This document shows, piece after piece, positions 18,647 through 27,794 of a stretch of DNA of 64,000 nucleotides. Position numbers and translations under genes: made by a program. This DNA is from Pandoraea terrae (GTDB lineage Bacteria; Pseudomonadota; Gammaproteobacteria; Burkholderiales; Burkholderiaceae). The notes below the pieces were generated by a model. It was not told the origin of the DNA. It saw only the letters and a program-made list of their open reading frames with translations, and did not search any database. Every line of letters starts with the position of its first letter. The first letter of the stretch is position 1. The stretch is taken from positions 40,852 through 104,851 of the forward strand of contig NZ_CABPRZ010000020.1 of the NCBI RefSeq assembly GCF_902459695.1, read 5' to 3'.

Positions 18647-18789
18647 ACCCCATCCCCCGAATTCCCCGCGTTTGTTGCGTGACGCACACGCGCGCCCTCC
18701 TCGTTCGGCCTTAAGCCGAGCCTTCCCCCGCCCCATCCCGACACGCCCCGCCCCGCCGCCGGTGGCGTAAAGCGGGGTATTACGCCAAT

Positions 18790-18808
18790 TATTTCAATTT
18801 CTGAAATA
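18790..18808. promoter_or_regulatory. Inverted repeat in the DUF4148 promoter region
   Basis: Perfect 7-bp arms TATTTCA and TGAAATA around a 5-base ATTTC centre, about 105 bases before the DUF4148 start, in the only AT-rich patch of this gap. Symmetry suggests an operator, but the regulator is unknown. Confidence 0.4.
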
Positions 18809-18913
18809 GTTGTTTGTCTAAGTGCGCGTTTATCTTCAATGTCGGCATCAATACACTGGGACTGTCGACGATGAATTGAACATCGCCCCCTTCAAAAAGA
18901 CAGGAGAAACACC

Positions 18914-19222
18914 ATGAAGCGCGCGCTTATTACCTCTGCCCTGATTTCCTCGATGCTTGCCCTTTCCGCCGGTTCGGCCATGGCTAGCGACGCTTTCGAC
19001 GGTCCGTCGGAATTCTCGTGGGTGCCGCAAACCAGCGTCATGAGCCGCGCCCAAGTTGGCGCAGAGCTGGCCCAGGCCCAACGCGATGGTCTGGTGCAAC
19101 AACACGACGCTGTGTACCCGAAGGCAGCGCCGAGCGCCCAGCTGGAGGCGGCAGTCGATCCGGTGACGCCAGGTTCGGTTGGCCAAGCTAACCGCGCTGG
19201 CTCGATCTACTTCGGTCAGTAA
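18914..19222 (+). CDS. DUF4148 small exported protein
   Basis: A 102-residue protein with a clear Sec signal peptide (MKRALITSALISSMLALSAG then SAMAS-D). A short mature part carries the MSRAQVGAELAQAQRDGL segment typical of DUF4148, a family expanded in Burkholderiaceae, and ends QAGSIYFGQ-like. The SD CAGGAG is well placed. It is predicted to be periplasmic; the family has no established function, and members are often stress- or sigma-factor-controlled. It is monocistronic, with operator-like repeats upstream. Confidence 0.88.
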   Translation: MKRALITSALISSMLALSAGSAMASDAFDGPSEFSWVPQTSVMSRAQVGAELAQAQRDGLVQQHDAVYPKAAPSAQLEAAVDPVTPGSVGQANRAGSIYFGQ

Positions 19223-19272
19223 GCAGCCAGCGCCGCCAGCCTTCCATGAGGGACGGCGGTCGGCTTGAGGCA

Positions 19273-19710
19273 TTAAGCCTCGACATCGATCTGGGTCGGC
19301 ATCAACTGGGGATTCCAGACAATCTCCCAAAGGTGCCCGTCCGGATCCTGAAAGTAACCGGAATATCCGCCCCAAAAGGCCTTTCTGGCCGATTTCACGA
19401 TCGTTGCACCCGCACGCTCGGCCAAGAGCATCACCGCATCGACCGCTTCTTCCGTCGACACGTTATGGCCCAGCGAAAATTCCGTTGCGCTTGGTCGCCC
19501 TTCCAGTAGTCCTGTGTCCTGTGAAAGACTCGCTCGCGGCCAAACCGCCAGCTTCAGTCCGGGTTGCAGATCAAAGAACGCGACGGCGCCATATGCGAAT
19601 TCCGTTCCGATAATGCCTTGGGTTTGAAAGCCGAGTCCGTCGCGATAGAAGCGGACAGATCGCTCAAGATCGTCCACGCCGAGGGTAATGACGGTTATTC
19701 CAGGTCGCAT
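19273..19710 (-). CDS. VOC family protein (glyoxalase/dioxygenase fold)
   Basis: A 145-residue two-module vicinal-oxygen-chelate protein. ITLGVDDLERSVRFYRDGLG is the usual first strand-helix signature. The C-terminal module has GYSGYFQDPDGHLWEIVWNP, supplying the last metal ligand glutamate. The family includes glyoxalase I, fosfomycin-resistance enzymes and extradiol dioxygenases. This single-chain form with the GYFxDPDGHxWE end is typical of lactoylglutathione-lyase-like proteins of unknown substrate. It lies just downstream of the helicase gene on the same strand. Confidence 0.9.
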   Translation of the reverse strand: MRPGITVITLGVDDLERSVRFYRDGLGFQTQGIIGTEFAYGAVAFFDLQPGLKLAVWPRASLSQDTGLLEGRPSATEFSLGHNVSTEEAVDAVMLLAERAGATIVKSARKAFWGGYSGYFQDPDGHLWEIVWNPQLMPTQIDVEA

Positions 19711-19735
19711 AGCACTTCCTCCAATGAGCAGGGAT

Positions 19736-20992
19736 TCATTCCCCCCGCGCGGCCGCCTCGCGCAGCTTGTCTTTCTTGCTCTTGCGCCGACCTTTAATCC
19801 CGCCGTTGGACGATGGGTCCGCCGTGTTCGTTGCCGGCGCGGCGGTCTTTATCGGCTCGAAGCCGGGAATCTGTTCACGCGGCACTCGCTGATTCTGACG
19901 CTTTTCGATCAGGCGGAAATGCGCCTCGACGTCCGCGCTGATGAAGCTGACGGCCACACCGCTTTCGCCCGCACGGCCGGTTCGGCCAATGCGATGCGTG
20001 TAGTCGATTGCAGACCTGGGCAGGTCGTAATTCACGACGGCGGGCAATTGTGCAATGTCGATACCCCGAGCGGCGACATCGGTAGCCACGACCACTTGCA
20101 AGCGGGAATCCTTGAAGTCGGCCAGAACCCGGCTACGCGTGCCTTGCGTGAATTCACCGTGAAACGCGGCCGCATCGATTCCTGCCTGCCACAACTTCTC
20201 GGCAACACGTTCGGCCGCCTGCTTCGTCGCGACAAAAACGAGAACGCGTGACCAGTCATTTTCCTGAATCAGATGACGCAACAGTTGGTGGCGTCGATTG
20301 GCATCGACTTCGATCGCTCTTTGAGTAATGGCCGGCTCACTCATGGGCTCAGCGGGAATTTCAATGCGGGTCGGATCGCGCAGCATCTTTTCGGCGAGCG
20401 CCTGCACGGGGGGCGGAAAGGTTGCCGAAAAAAACAGGTTCTGGCGATTGGCTGGAAGACGGGACAGGACACGCCCGATTTCATCGGCAAAGCCCAGATC
20501 CAAAAGGCGGTCCGCTTCATCGAGGACGAGCGTCGATACGCCGGAAATCCTCAATGCGTTGCGGTCAATCAAATCCAGCAAGCGGCCCGGCGTAGCGACA
20601 ACGATGTCAGCGCCGCCGCGCAAGTCCAGCATTTGAAGATTGACGGATACGCCACCGGTCACGACGGCGACCTTTACCCGCTCCGAAAGGTGTCGCGCAT
20701 AGGCGCGAATCGACTCCCCCACCTGTGCGGCGAGCTCGCGCGTGGGCACGAGAATCAGCGCGCGAACACGTCGCGGCGTTTCCCGGCGAGCCTCCGACCA
20801 TTGCTGCAACAACGGAAGACAAAATGCCGCCGTCTTGCCGGAGCCCGTTTGTGCTGAGCCCACGACATCGTCGCCTCGCAGGATGGCTGGAATTGCGGTT
20901 GCCTGAATGGTCGTCGGCGCGAGGTAGCCTCGCTCCTCAACGGCCTGCACAAGGGCGGGGGCAAGGCCCAGGGCGGAAAATGTCGTGGTCAC
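19736..20992 (-). CDS. DEAD-box RNA helicase (RhlE-like)
   Basis: A 418-residue ATP-dependent RNA helicase. The Q motif (PTTIQATAIPAIL), motif I AQTGSGKT at 47-54, motif Ia PTRELAAQV, motif II LDEADRLLDLGF, motif III SAT, and the C-terminal helicase motifs TDVAARGIDI and HRIGRTGRAG are all present. A short basic tail (GRRKSKKDKLREAAARGE) follows, typical of RhlE-type proteins that bind RNA non-specifically. It probably acts in ribosome assembly, mRNA decay or cold adaptation. Confidence 0.95.
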   Translation of the reverse strand: MTTTFSALGLAPALVQAVEERGYLAPTTIQATAIPAILRGDDVVGSAQTGSGKTAAFCLPLLQQWSEARRETPRRVRALILVPTRELAAQVGESIRAYARHLSERVKVAVVTGGVSVNLQMLDLRGGADIVVATPGRLLDLIDRNALRISGVSTLVLDEADRLLDLGFADEIGRVLSRLPANRQNLFFSATFPPPVQALAEKMLRDPTRIEIPAEPMSEPAITQRAIEVDANRRHQLLRHLIQENDWSRVLVFVATKQAAERVAEKLWQAGIDAAAFHGEFTQGTRSRVLADFKDSRLQVVVATDVAARGIDIAQLPAVVNYDLPRSAIDYTHRIGRTGRAGESGVAVSFISADVEAHFRLIEKRQNQRVPREQIPGFEPIKTAAPATNTADPSSNGGIKGRRKSKKDKLREAAARGE

Positions 20993-21161
20993 TGAGTGGG
21001 AAGTTCGATGGGGGAATGCGCTGGAAACTAGTGGGGATTCTACGCTTCGCCCAGCCTCCAGGGTCAGAACGCTTGCGATGCATCAATGCAACAGCCGGCG
21101 CTCCCCTCACGCGTTGCACCGGATTCCGCGATCGGAGGCCGAGGTGCTGTTGAAAAGCCGA

Positions 21162-21953
21162 TCACACCAGCATGGTGGCGCCTGCCCAGGCGATCAACAC
21201 AACGCCCAGCACACGGCCGACGTGCTCACCGCCGGGCAGGATTTTTTCCACGAAAACGACGAGCGACAGCGCGGCGATCCAGAGGAGATTCATGATGCCG
21301 CCAACGAACAGCAGTGTCATCAGCAGCCAGCAGCAGCCGACGCAGTAAAGGCCATGGCGCATCCCCAGCAGGAAACTGCCCGCGACGCCAGGGCGCCAAT
21401 GCGCCGTCAGGAAATTCCCCGGTGAACGGCACTGCATGAGGCAAGCGTGCTTGAGAGGCGAGAACTGATAGCCCCCAGCCGCGGCAAGAACGATCGCAGA
21501 CAGGGGCGCGCTCTTCGACCACAACATCATTCCCGAAATGAGGCCGGTCGGTTGCAGCATCTTCTGCAGCAATGCCGCACAGATCGAGAATACCAGCCAT
21601 GCCGTCAGGTAGCCGGCCAGAAGAAGCATCGACGGGATGGCCGATTTGGCCTCGGCCGCGCCGTGATACCGCAATACGCGTCGATACAACAGGATGAGGG
21701 GCGCCGCGCTGGGCGTCATCATCGCGATCATCATCGTCCACCACATGAGGACCACGGTCAGCAGCGACGGATCCATGCCACCGCCGCCGTCTGCCAGTCG
21801 ATGCGGGAATAGCGCGACAGCCGTCATCTCGAGGGCGGACATGCCGATTCCCCCGCCCGTCCACAGGTAGAACCATGACAACGCGAAGACAGCGGCTACG
21901 CCGAGCGCCGTAATGACGCGCTCTCGTCCGAGGATAGTTTCGATGCCGCTCAT
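21162..21953 (-). CDS. DUF2182 multi-pass metal-binding membrane protein
   Basis: A 263-residue integral membrane protein with about seven helices and the DUF2182 landmarks: a methionine-rich helix (VVLMWWTMMIAMMTPSAAPL), a Cys pair region after HACLMQCRSP, and GMRHGLYCVGCCWLLM. The Met/Cys/His residues in membrane helices suggest copper or other metal handling, as annotated for this family. Its ATG overlaps the stop of the DUF1326 gene by 4 bases (ATGA), so the two are translationally coupled and probably form one functional unit. Confidence 0.88.
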   Translation of the reverse strand: MSGIETILGRERVITALGVAAVFALSWFYLWTGGGIGMSALEMTAVALFPHRLADGGGGMDPSLLTVVLMWWTMMIAMMTPSAAPLILLYRRVLRYHGAAEAKSAIPSMLLLAGYLTAWLVFSICAALLQKMLQPTGLISGMMLWSKSAPLSAIVLAAAGGYQFSPLKHACLMQCRSPGNFLTAHWRPGVAGSFLLGMRHGLYCVGCCWLLMTLLFVGGIMNLLWIAALSLVVFVEKILPGGEHVGRVLGVVLIAWAGATMLV

Positions 21954-22594
21954 GCGGCGGCGCGATGCCGGATCAGTCCTTTGTTATTCATGTGCAGTCG
22001 CGCGAACTGCGCGTAAGTCCCCTTGAGATCCAGTGTGATGTTTCCATGCGAACGACTGGTGCCGGAGCCGATCTCGGCGAGTTCATATTCGAAGCCGTGC
22101 GGCAGGTCGATTCGGACACGATGCTCGTCGCCCGTCACCGGATTGCGGATCGGTTCGCCAACGACGTCGAATACGCCCTCGACATGAATCCAGCCGCGTC
22201 TGGCGTCGACATCGACGTCAAAGTCGATCTTCGTAAAAATCGGATCGAATGCCTGCTCGAGCGTCGCTGCGAATACCGAGAACACCGTGGCGAACGGCTC
22301 GGTGTCCTGCCCCGTCATGATTTTCAGCACGGCTTCGCGTTGGTCCGGGCTGGCCCGTTCGTCGACGATCGGCTGGCACTTGCCCTTGCCTTCGTGGATC
22401 GGCCCCGGCCACTGAAACACCACCGCAATGTTGACGCCATCGAGCCGCACGTCACCGTAGTAACCGCTGCTAATCGACATGGCGCCCATCGCTTCGCAAA
22501 AACCTTTGGTCGGGGGGGCATTGAATTGGCAAGGGCAACCATATGAGCAATTGCAGTTGATCAGTTCACTGCCTTGGATTTCCCAGGGAGTCAT
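21950..22594 (-). CDS. DUF1326 domain protein
   Basis: A 214-residue soluble protein starting at the ATG at 22594, which has an AAGGAGA SD 8 bases upstream; nine earlier in-frame codons are ignored. The N-terminus INCNCSYGCPCQFNAPPTKG holds a dense cysteine motif (CNCxxGCPC) typical of DUF1326 and likely to bind metal. The rest is predicted beta-rich and ends HRAAA. It is translationally coupled to the DUF2182 membrane protein downstream, a pairing seen across proteobacteria. Function unknown; metal capture for the membrane partner is a reasonable inference. Confidence 0.88.
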   Translation of the reverse strand: MTPWEIQGSELINCNCSYGCPCQFNAPPTKGFCEAMGAMSISSGYYGDVRLDGVNIAVVFQWPGPIHEGKGKCQPIVDERASPDQREAVLKIMTGQDTEPFATVFSVFAATLEQAFDPIFTKIDFDVDVDARRGWIHVEGVFDVVGEPIRNPVTGDEHRVRIDLPHGFEYELAEIGSGTSRSHGNITLDLKGTYAQFARLHMNNKGLIRHRAAA

Positions 22595-22834
22595 GGTTGT
22601 TCTCCTTGCGCTCCGCGACAAGCAGCATCGTTCGAATCTAGTTCACGTGAGGGGTAAAGTCAAAGTTGGGGCCGAATTCAGGCGCCGCGCTCCCGGCACT
22701 CAAAAGAACAGCGACGCGTCGCACGCGCCTCAGCCAATCATTGCAGACGAAAGCCAATCTTGCGCTCCAGTGACACATTGGCGCTGCGCGTGACATGCTA
22801 CGATCATCACGATCCGACTTCCCCCCGACGCACA

Positions 22835-23470
22835 ATGACGACTTTGTACGAAATGCTTGGCGTGTGCGAGGACGCCACAGACGAGCAAATCAAGCGCGGT
22901 TACCGGAGGGCCGCGATGAAAGCGCATCCCGACCGCAACGTCGGGTGCGAAGCGTCTGCGAATGCGCGGTTTCAGGAGATCAATGAGGCATACGCGATTC
23001 TCTCGGACCCGGCGCAGCGCCGCGTCTACGACGCCGTATACGCTGAGGAGATGCTTCGTCACGCGCGCCGCCGCGAAGAGGAGGAGCGCTTGCAGGCAGA
23101 GCGCGAAGCAGCATACACGCGGTTCGTGGCCTTGGCGATGCGCTTCGCCGAGCAAGGGCACAACCGCGACGTCGTGTTCGGCGTTCTGCTCGGCAGTGAT
23201 TGCGAATTGCAGCTCGCCGGGCAAATTGCCGGCAGCGTAATCGAGCTGCATGCCTCGCGCCAGCCGGACGCATCTCGGGACGCGCAGCGTGATGACCCAA
23301 TGCCGCAACGCGATGAGGGGGCGACACAGACGGCGTCGCCACAGGACGCCCAAGCGTCAGACAGGATGCCGCAATCGGCACCGGAGGGCGACGCCCGAAG
23401 GGGCGACGAACGCGCGCACGCGAACTTTTTCAGCGTTCTGTGGCAAAGCATGTTCGGGCTGCACCCGTGA
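22835..23470 (+). CDS. J-domain (DnaJ-like) co-chaperone
   Basis: A 211-residue protein. Residues 3-68 are a J domain: TLYEMLGVCEDATDEQIKRG, the essential HPD at 31-33, and FQEINEAYAILSDPAQRRVYD. The rest has a charged helix (LRHARRREEEERLQAEREAA), no Gly/Phe region and no zinc-finger domain, so it is a class C J protein. It would stimulate an Hsp70 on an unknown client. The ATG at 22835 is chosen because upstream in-frame codons lack family sequence. Confidence 0.9.
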   Translation: MTTLYEMLGVCEDATDEQIKRGYRRAAMKAHPDRNVGCEASANARFQEINEAYAILSDPAQRRVYDAVYAEEMLRHARRREEEERLQAEREAAYTRFVALAMRFAEQGHNRDVVFGVLLGSDCELQLAGQIAGSVIELHASRQPDASRDAQRDDPMPQRDEGATQTASPQDAQASDRMPQSAPEGDARRGDERAHANFFSVLWQSMFGLHP

Positions 23471-23631
23471 ATCTTGGGGACTAGCGGGTTTCGCGCACGC
23501 GGAAATCGAGCGCGACCGGCGCTATGCAGTGTTTAGCGATAGAGGACAGGTATCCTGCTGTGCGGTTAATGGGGTGAGTCTGAACTCGATACCTGAGATG
23601 GTTGTTAACCCGTCTGCAGAGGAGAGACGTG

Positions 23632-24033
23632 ATGCGCGCAATTCGACCGGCATTGCTGCTAGCGGTCAGCCTTCTTACGGTGCCATTTGGAACTCATGTG
23701 TATGCCCAGGACTCATGGACGCGAACAGAATTGAAGCGCACGGATTTGACTGGAGCGCCCGGCATCGAAGTGATCAGCTCCATTATTGAAATCAAGCCTG
23801 GAGGTGAAGCTGCGCGGCATGTGCATCATGGTGTCGAATCGGGCTACGTTCTCCAGGGGGCGATGATTCAACGCCCTGGGAAGGAGCCTTCGATGCTGGA
23901 AACTGGAACTCCCATCTTGATTCTTCGGGACGTACCTCATGGCGGCTTCAAGGTTATCGGAGACAAGTCGCTCAAGCTCTTTCTCGTTCATGTCGTCGAC
24001 AAAGACAAGCCTTTATACGAGTATGTGAAATAG
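23632..24033 (+). CDS. Exported cupin-domain protein
   Basis: A 133-residue protein with a signal peptide (MRAIRPALLLAVSLLTVPFG, cleaved after VYAQ). A single cupin barrel follows: the first metal motif is in GGEAARHVHHGVESGYVLQG (two His and one Glu) and the second around LILRDVPHGGFKV. The start at 23632 has a GAGGAGAGA SD. Small periplasmic cupins of this type are usually annotated as quercetin-dioxygenase-like but have no fixed substrate. It sits 22 bases before the lipoprotein hydrolase and is probably co-transcribed. Confidence 0.9.
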   Translation: MRAIRPALLLAVSLLTVPFGTHVYAQDSWTRTELKRTDLTGAPGIEVISSIIEIKPGGEAARHVHHGVESGYVLQGAMIQRPGKEPSMLETGTPILILRDVPHGGFKVIGDKSLKLFLVHVVDKDKPLYEYVK

Positions 24034-24055
24034 AAGCGGGAATAAGGAGCGAATC

Positions 24056-24967
24056 ATGCGAAAGCTGTTAGCGATCCTGGTAGTGGTCGTGCCCTTCCTG
24101 ATGACTGGATGCCAGGCGCCCGCCCAGCGTAATGCCGCCCAACCCGTCGTCAAACAGATGAACGTGAATGGCGTGAGCCTGACATATCTCGAACAGGGCC
24201 AAGGAGTACCGGTCGTTTTTGTCCACGGGGCGATCTCGGATCACCGCGCCTGGAATTACCAGCGAGACGCCGTGGCCCGTGATTATCGGTTTGTCGCGCT
24301 CGACCAACGTTACTTCGGCACTGGCGTGTGGCCAACGGACGGCTCGAAGTTTTCGGTAGCCACCCATATCGATGACCTTGCAGCTTTTATTCGCGGGCTC
24401 AATGCAGGCCCTGTGCACGTCGTCGGCTGGTCATACAGCGGGGGTATCGTCCTTGGGCTAGCACTGCGAAATCCGAGCCTTGTCCGCAGCATATTCGTTT
24501 ACGAGCCCGGCAGTTTGGCCGCGCTCGTAACAGAATCTGCCGATGTGGAAACCATGAAGGGGGAGAGCAAAGGCCTTGCTCCGGTAATGACAGCGTCCAA
24601 AGCCGGCGATGTCGCCGGCGCCGTGCGTCAAATGCTTGACTGGGTAGGCAACCAAAGTGGCGTCTTCGACACGCTTGCACCCCCAATCCGCTCAATGCTC
24701 ATGGATAATGCCCGGACGCTCCCGCTGATGTTCGCTGCACCGCCACCCCCACCCATTAGCTGCGCTGCGCTCGGCGGGCTCAAAATGCCGGTAGCAATCG
24801 CCGTCGGGCAGTCAACACGGTCGTACTATAAGATCCTTTCCGAAACGGCGAACCGCTGCATCCCGGGTTCCCGTCTCGTCGTCATTCCAAATGCACGGCA
24901 CCTCGCGCCGTTTGAAAACCCTTCTGCATTTAATGATGCAGTACTTGCCTTCCTGAAGCAGCATTGA
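24056..24967 (+). CDS. Alpha/beta hydrolase lipoprotein
   Basis: A 303-residue hydrolase with a lipoprotein signal peptide whose lipobox is LMTGC (Cys19 lipidated), so it should be anchored in the cell envelope. The fold has the oxyanion HGAISDHRAW, the nucleophile elbow GWSYSGG with Ser126, and a C-terminal histidine in NARHLAPFENP. It resembles epoxide-hydrolase/haloperoxidase-type alpha/beta hydrolases. It follows an exported cupin gene in the same direction with a GAGCGAATC-type leader, suggesting a two-gene unit acting on an extracytoplasmic substrate. The substrate is not determinable. Confidence 0.88.
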   Translation: MRKLLAILVVVVPFLMTGCQAPAQRNAAQPVVKQMNVNGVSLTYLEQGQGVPVVFVHGAISDHRAWNYQRDAVARDYRFVALDQRYFGTGVWPTDGSKFSVATHIDDLAAFIRGLNAGPVHVVGWSYSGGIVLGLALRNPSLVRSIFVYEPGSLAALVTESADVETMKGESKGLAPVMTASKAGDVAGAVRQMLDWVGNQSGVFDTLAPPIRSMLMDNARTLPLMFAAPPPPPISCAALGGLKMPVAIAVGQSTRSYYKILSETANRCIPGSRLVVIPNARHLAPFENPSAFNDAVLAFLKQH

Positions 24968-25173
24968 GCGTCACGGCCCTGCCGATCATTCCGTCGGGCG
25001 GCTCGCAAGGGGCGCTGCGCGTGCTTGCAAGCTGGCTGTGAAAAGGGTCGATCCGAGACGGTCATCATTTGTCTCAGTGCGGCCAATATCCGACATTCCA
25101 GGGGGGCAAATCGCCTGTAAATTCGATTCCCCAGCGTCTATAAATAAAAGACTTGACGCGCAAGGGGGCAACC

Positions 25174-26586
25174 ATGACCGACGAATATCGCGCCGCATTC
25201 GATCAGGCGTATTCGTTGGCCTTGGCTTTTCATGACTCCCGCGCGCTCCGAAGCCCCGCGGCGACAGCCAGCTTCGAAGCGTTGCGGGCGGCGTTGTATG
25301 TACCGACGCCGGATGAGGGGGTGACAGCCCCCGAAGTCATCACGCAACTGGCCGCAGCGGTAGATGCCGGCCTCATGGGGGCGGCAGGGCCTCGGTTCTT
25401 CGCAAAGGTCATGGGCGGCTCTCATCCCGTCGGCGTTGCGGTCGACTGGATGACAAGTATGTGGGGGCAGAACAGTGGGAGCTACCACGGGTCCCCCGCA
25501 GGCGCCGTCGCCGAGCAAGTCGCGTCATCATGGCTTCTGGATTTGCTGGGGCTCCCCTCGGACTGCTCGATAGGCTTCACGACGGGCGCGACGATGGCAA
25601 GTTTCGTTTGCCTCGCTGCGGCGAGAAGCAAGGTATTGCGCCTGGCGGGCTGGAATGCCGATGCAGATGGCTTGTTCGGCGCACCACCGGTCAACGTATG
25701 CATCGGCAACGATGCGCATGCAGCGATCTTTGCCGCGTTGCGTTATCTGGGCCTTGGCCACGATCGTGTCATCCGAATCCCGACGGATGATGCTGGCCGC
25801 ATGTTGGTTCCCGCCCTGTCCGGTGCGTTGGCGTCGCGTGGTGGGCCACTCATCGTAATCGCACAAGCCGGTCAAATAAACACAGGTGCATTCGACCCGT
25901 TCAATGAAATTGCGGACGTCGTTCATCGCTATGGTGGATGGCTTCACGTCGACGGTGCGTTTGGCCTGTGGGCACGCGCATGCCCAGCGTTAGCCCAGTT
26001 GACCGCAGGCGTTGAGCAAGCGGACTCCTGGGCGACTGATGGCCACAAGTGGCTTCAGACCCCCTACGATTGTGGTTACGCGATCGTCCGGGACTCGGAT
26101 GCCCATCGGCGCGCGATGGCTTACGAAGCGAGCTATCTTCCGGCAGCAGGCGGAGAATGCCGGGAGCCCTTTCACTACGTACCCGAACTTTCAAGACGCG
26201 CGCGTGGCTTCGCGACCTGGGCACTTATCCGCGCGTTCGGAAGGCGTGGCATTGCGGCAATGATCGAACGGCACTGTCTTCTCGCCAGACGCATGGCGAT
26301 GCGCCTGACATCCGAAGCCGGTGTGGAGGTTCTCAATCAGGTCGAGCTGAATCAGTTTGTCGTACAGTTCGGCGCGGGGGAGCCACCTGAGCGCCGTGAT
26401 CATTTGACGAGGGCCACCATCGAAAACATCCAGGCTGCCGGGACTTGCTACGTTGCCGAGGCTACCTGGCACGATCGTCTTGTGATGCGCTTCTCTGTCA
26501 TTTCCTGGGCAACGACCGAAGAGGATATCGATCGATCCGCCGATTCGATCATTGCGTCCTGGCGTCAAGTCAATGCCGGCGCTTGA
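25174..26586 (+). CDS. PLP-dependent group II decarboxylase
   Basis: A 470-residue aromatic-amino-acid/glutamate decarboxylase-family enzyme. Conserved elements are GSYHGSPAGAVAEQVASSWL, the cofactor-stacking segment around CIGNDAHAAIF (His182), GGWLHVDGAFGLWA with the PLP-nitrogen Asp260, and TDGHKWLQTPYDCG with the Schiff-base Lys292. The ATG at 25174 is used because the 7 upstream codons have no family sequence. The amine product cannot be predicted. It stands between the hydrolase and psuG, on the same strand as psuG. Confidence 0.9.
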   Translation: MTDEYRAAFDQAYSLALAFHDSRALRSPAATASFEALRAALYVPTPDEGVTAPEVITQLAAAVDAGLMGAAGPRFFAKVMGGSHPVGVAVDWMTSMWGQNSGSYHGSPAGAVAEQVASSWLLDLLGLPSDCSIGFTTGATMASFVCLAAARSKVLRLAGWNADADGLFGAPPVNVCIGNDAHAAIFAALRYLGLGHDRVIRIPTDDAGRMLVPALSGALASRGGPLIVIAQAGQINTGAFDPFNEIADVVHRYGGWLHVDGAFGLWARACPALAQLTAGVEQADSWATDGHKWLQTPYDCGYAIVRDSDAHRRAMAYEASYLPAAGGECREPFHYVPELSRRARGFATWALIRAFGRRGIAAMIERHCLLARRMAMRLTSEAGVEVLNQVELNQFVVQFGAGEPPERRDHLTRATIENIQAAGTCYVAEATWHDRLVMRFSVISWATTEEDIDRSADSIIASWRQVNAGA

Positions 26587-26707
26587 TGGGTTGTGCGGCA
26601 CATCGTGGACCTGCCTTTTGCTGCATACTTAAGGCTACGTTGAAATAGCGGGTGGAATTGAGGCGTTCAGCGAAGCTTTAAGTGAATCACACTGCCGAAG
26701 CATCGAC

Positions 26708-27655
26708 ATGGTTGCGGACCTTGCACACTCGTGGTTGACCTGCAGCGCGCCCGTGGCCGCTGCACAGGCCGCCGACCGCCCGCTCGTGGCGCTGGAATCG
26801 ACCATCATCGCTCACGGCATGCCCTACCCGGAGAACGTTCGCACTGCGCGCGAAGTGCAGGCCTTGATCCGCGACCAGGGCGCCGAGCCGGCGATCATTG
26901 CGCTGATCGGTGGGCGAATCCATATCGGCCTTTCGGATGACGAGTTGGAACTGCTCGGCCGCTCGGACCAGGTACACAAGGTCAGCCGCCGCGACCTGCC
27001 GGCCGTGCTGGCCGGCGGCGGGCTCGGCGCCACGACAGTGGCCGGCACGATGATATGTGCCGCGCTGGCCGGCATTGAGGTCTTCGTTACCGGCGGCATT
27101 GGCGGCGTGCACCGCGGTGCGCAGCAGACCTTTGACATCTCGGCCGACCTGCAGGAACTGGCGAAGACCTCCGTGGCGGTGGTCTGTGCCGGTGCGAAGT
27201 CCATCCTCGACATCGGGCTCACACTGGAATACCTGGAAACGCATGGTGTGCCGGTGCTCAGTTGCGAACAAGACAATTTCGCTGCGTTCTACACGCGCGA
27301 CAGCGGCTTTCGCGCGGATTTCAGGCTGGACGACGCGGCGGAGCAGGCTCGCTTCATCCGCACCAAGTGGGACTTGGGCCTTGCGGGAGGCGTGGTGTTG
27401 AGCACTCCGGTGCCGGAAGCGGCGGCGATGGCGTCGGAGGAGATCGATGCGCTAACTCAGCAGGCACTCGCCGAGGCCACGGCGCAAGGAATCACCGGCA
27501 AGGCCGTGACCCCGTTCCTGCTCGCTCGCATCAAGGCGCTGACGAGTGGACGCAGCCTGGCGACAAACATCGCACTTGTGAAACACAACGCCGAGGTGGG
27601 GGCAAGGCTGGCACTGGCGCTGGCACACGTGGGGCGCGGGGCGGGCGCAGCATAG
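26708..27655 (+). CDS. psuG: Pseudouridine-5'-phosphate glycosidase
   Basis: A 315-residue enzyme that splits the C-C glycosidic bond of pseudouridine 5'-phosphate to uracil and ribose 5-phosphate (E. coli PsuG/YeiN is 312). Hallmarks include VALESTIIAHGMPYPENV, GGRIHIGLS, KVSRRDLPAVLAGGGLGATT, GGIGGVHRGAQQTFDISADL and CAGAKSILDIGLTLEYLET. The usual partner pseudouridine kinase psuK is not adjacent on either side, so phosphorylation must come from elsewhere in the genome or from RNA-derived nucleotide. Confidence 0.95.
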   Translation: MVADLAHSWLTCSAPVAAAQAADRPLVALESTIIAHGMPYPENVRTAREVQALIRDQGAEPAIIALIGGRIHIGLSDDELELLGRSDQVHKVSRRDLPAVLAGGGLGATTVAGTMICAALAGIEVFVTGGIGGVHRGAQQTFDISADLQELAKTSVAVVCAGAKSILDIGLTLEYLETHGVPVLSCEQDNFAAFYTRDSGFRADFRLDDAAEQARFIRTKWDLGLAGGVVLSTPVPEAAAMASEEIDALTQQALAEATAQGITGKAVTPFLLARIKALTSGRSLATNIALVKHNAEVGARLALALAHVGRGAGAA

Positions 27656-27794
27656 CCGCCGCAACGTCCGCTTCCGACAAGACTTCGCGTCACTGGCTGT
27701 CCGCTTCCGGCCGAAATTCGGTCGGTCAGCCATCCCCTCGGATCCGAACAAGACAGAACGTGCAGGACACGCTTGATCTGCGTTTGGATGGATT

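Larger units (their letters stand above)
18607..18913. other. Intergenic region with three inverted repeats
   Basis: No gene seen. It holds a hairpin just after the EF-G-like stop, an IR with arms TGGCGTAA (18763-18770) and TTACGCCA (18780-18787), and an AT-rich IR just upstream of the DUF4148 promoter zone. Confidence 0.6.
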
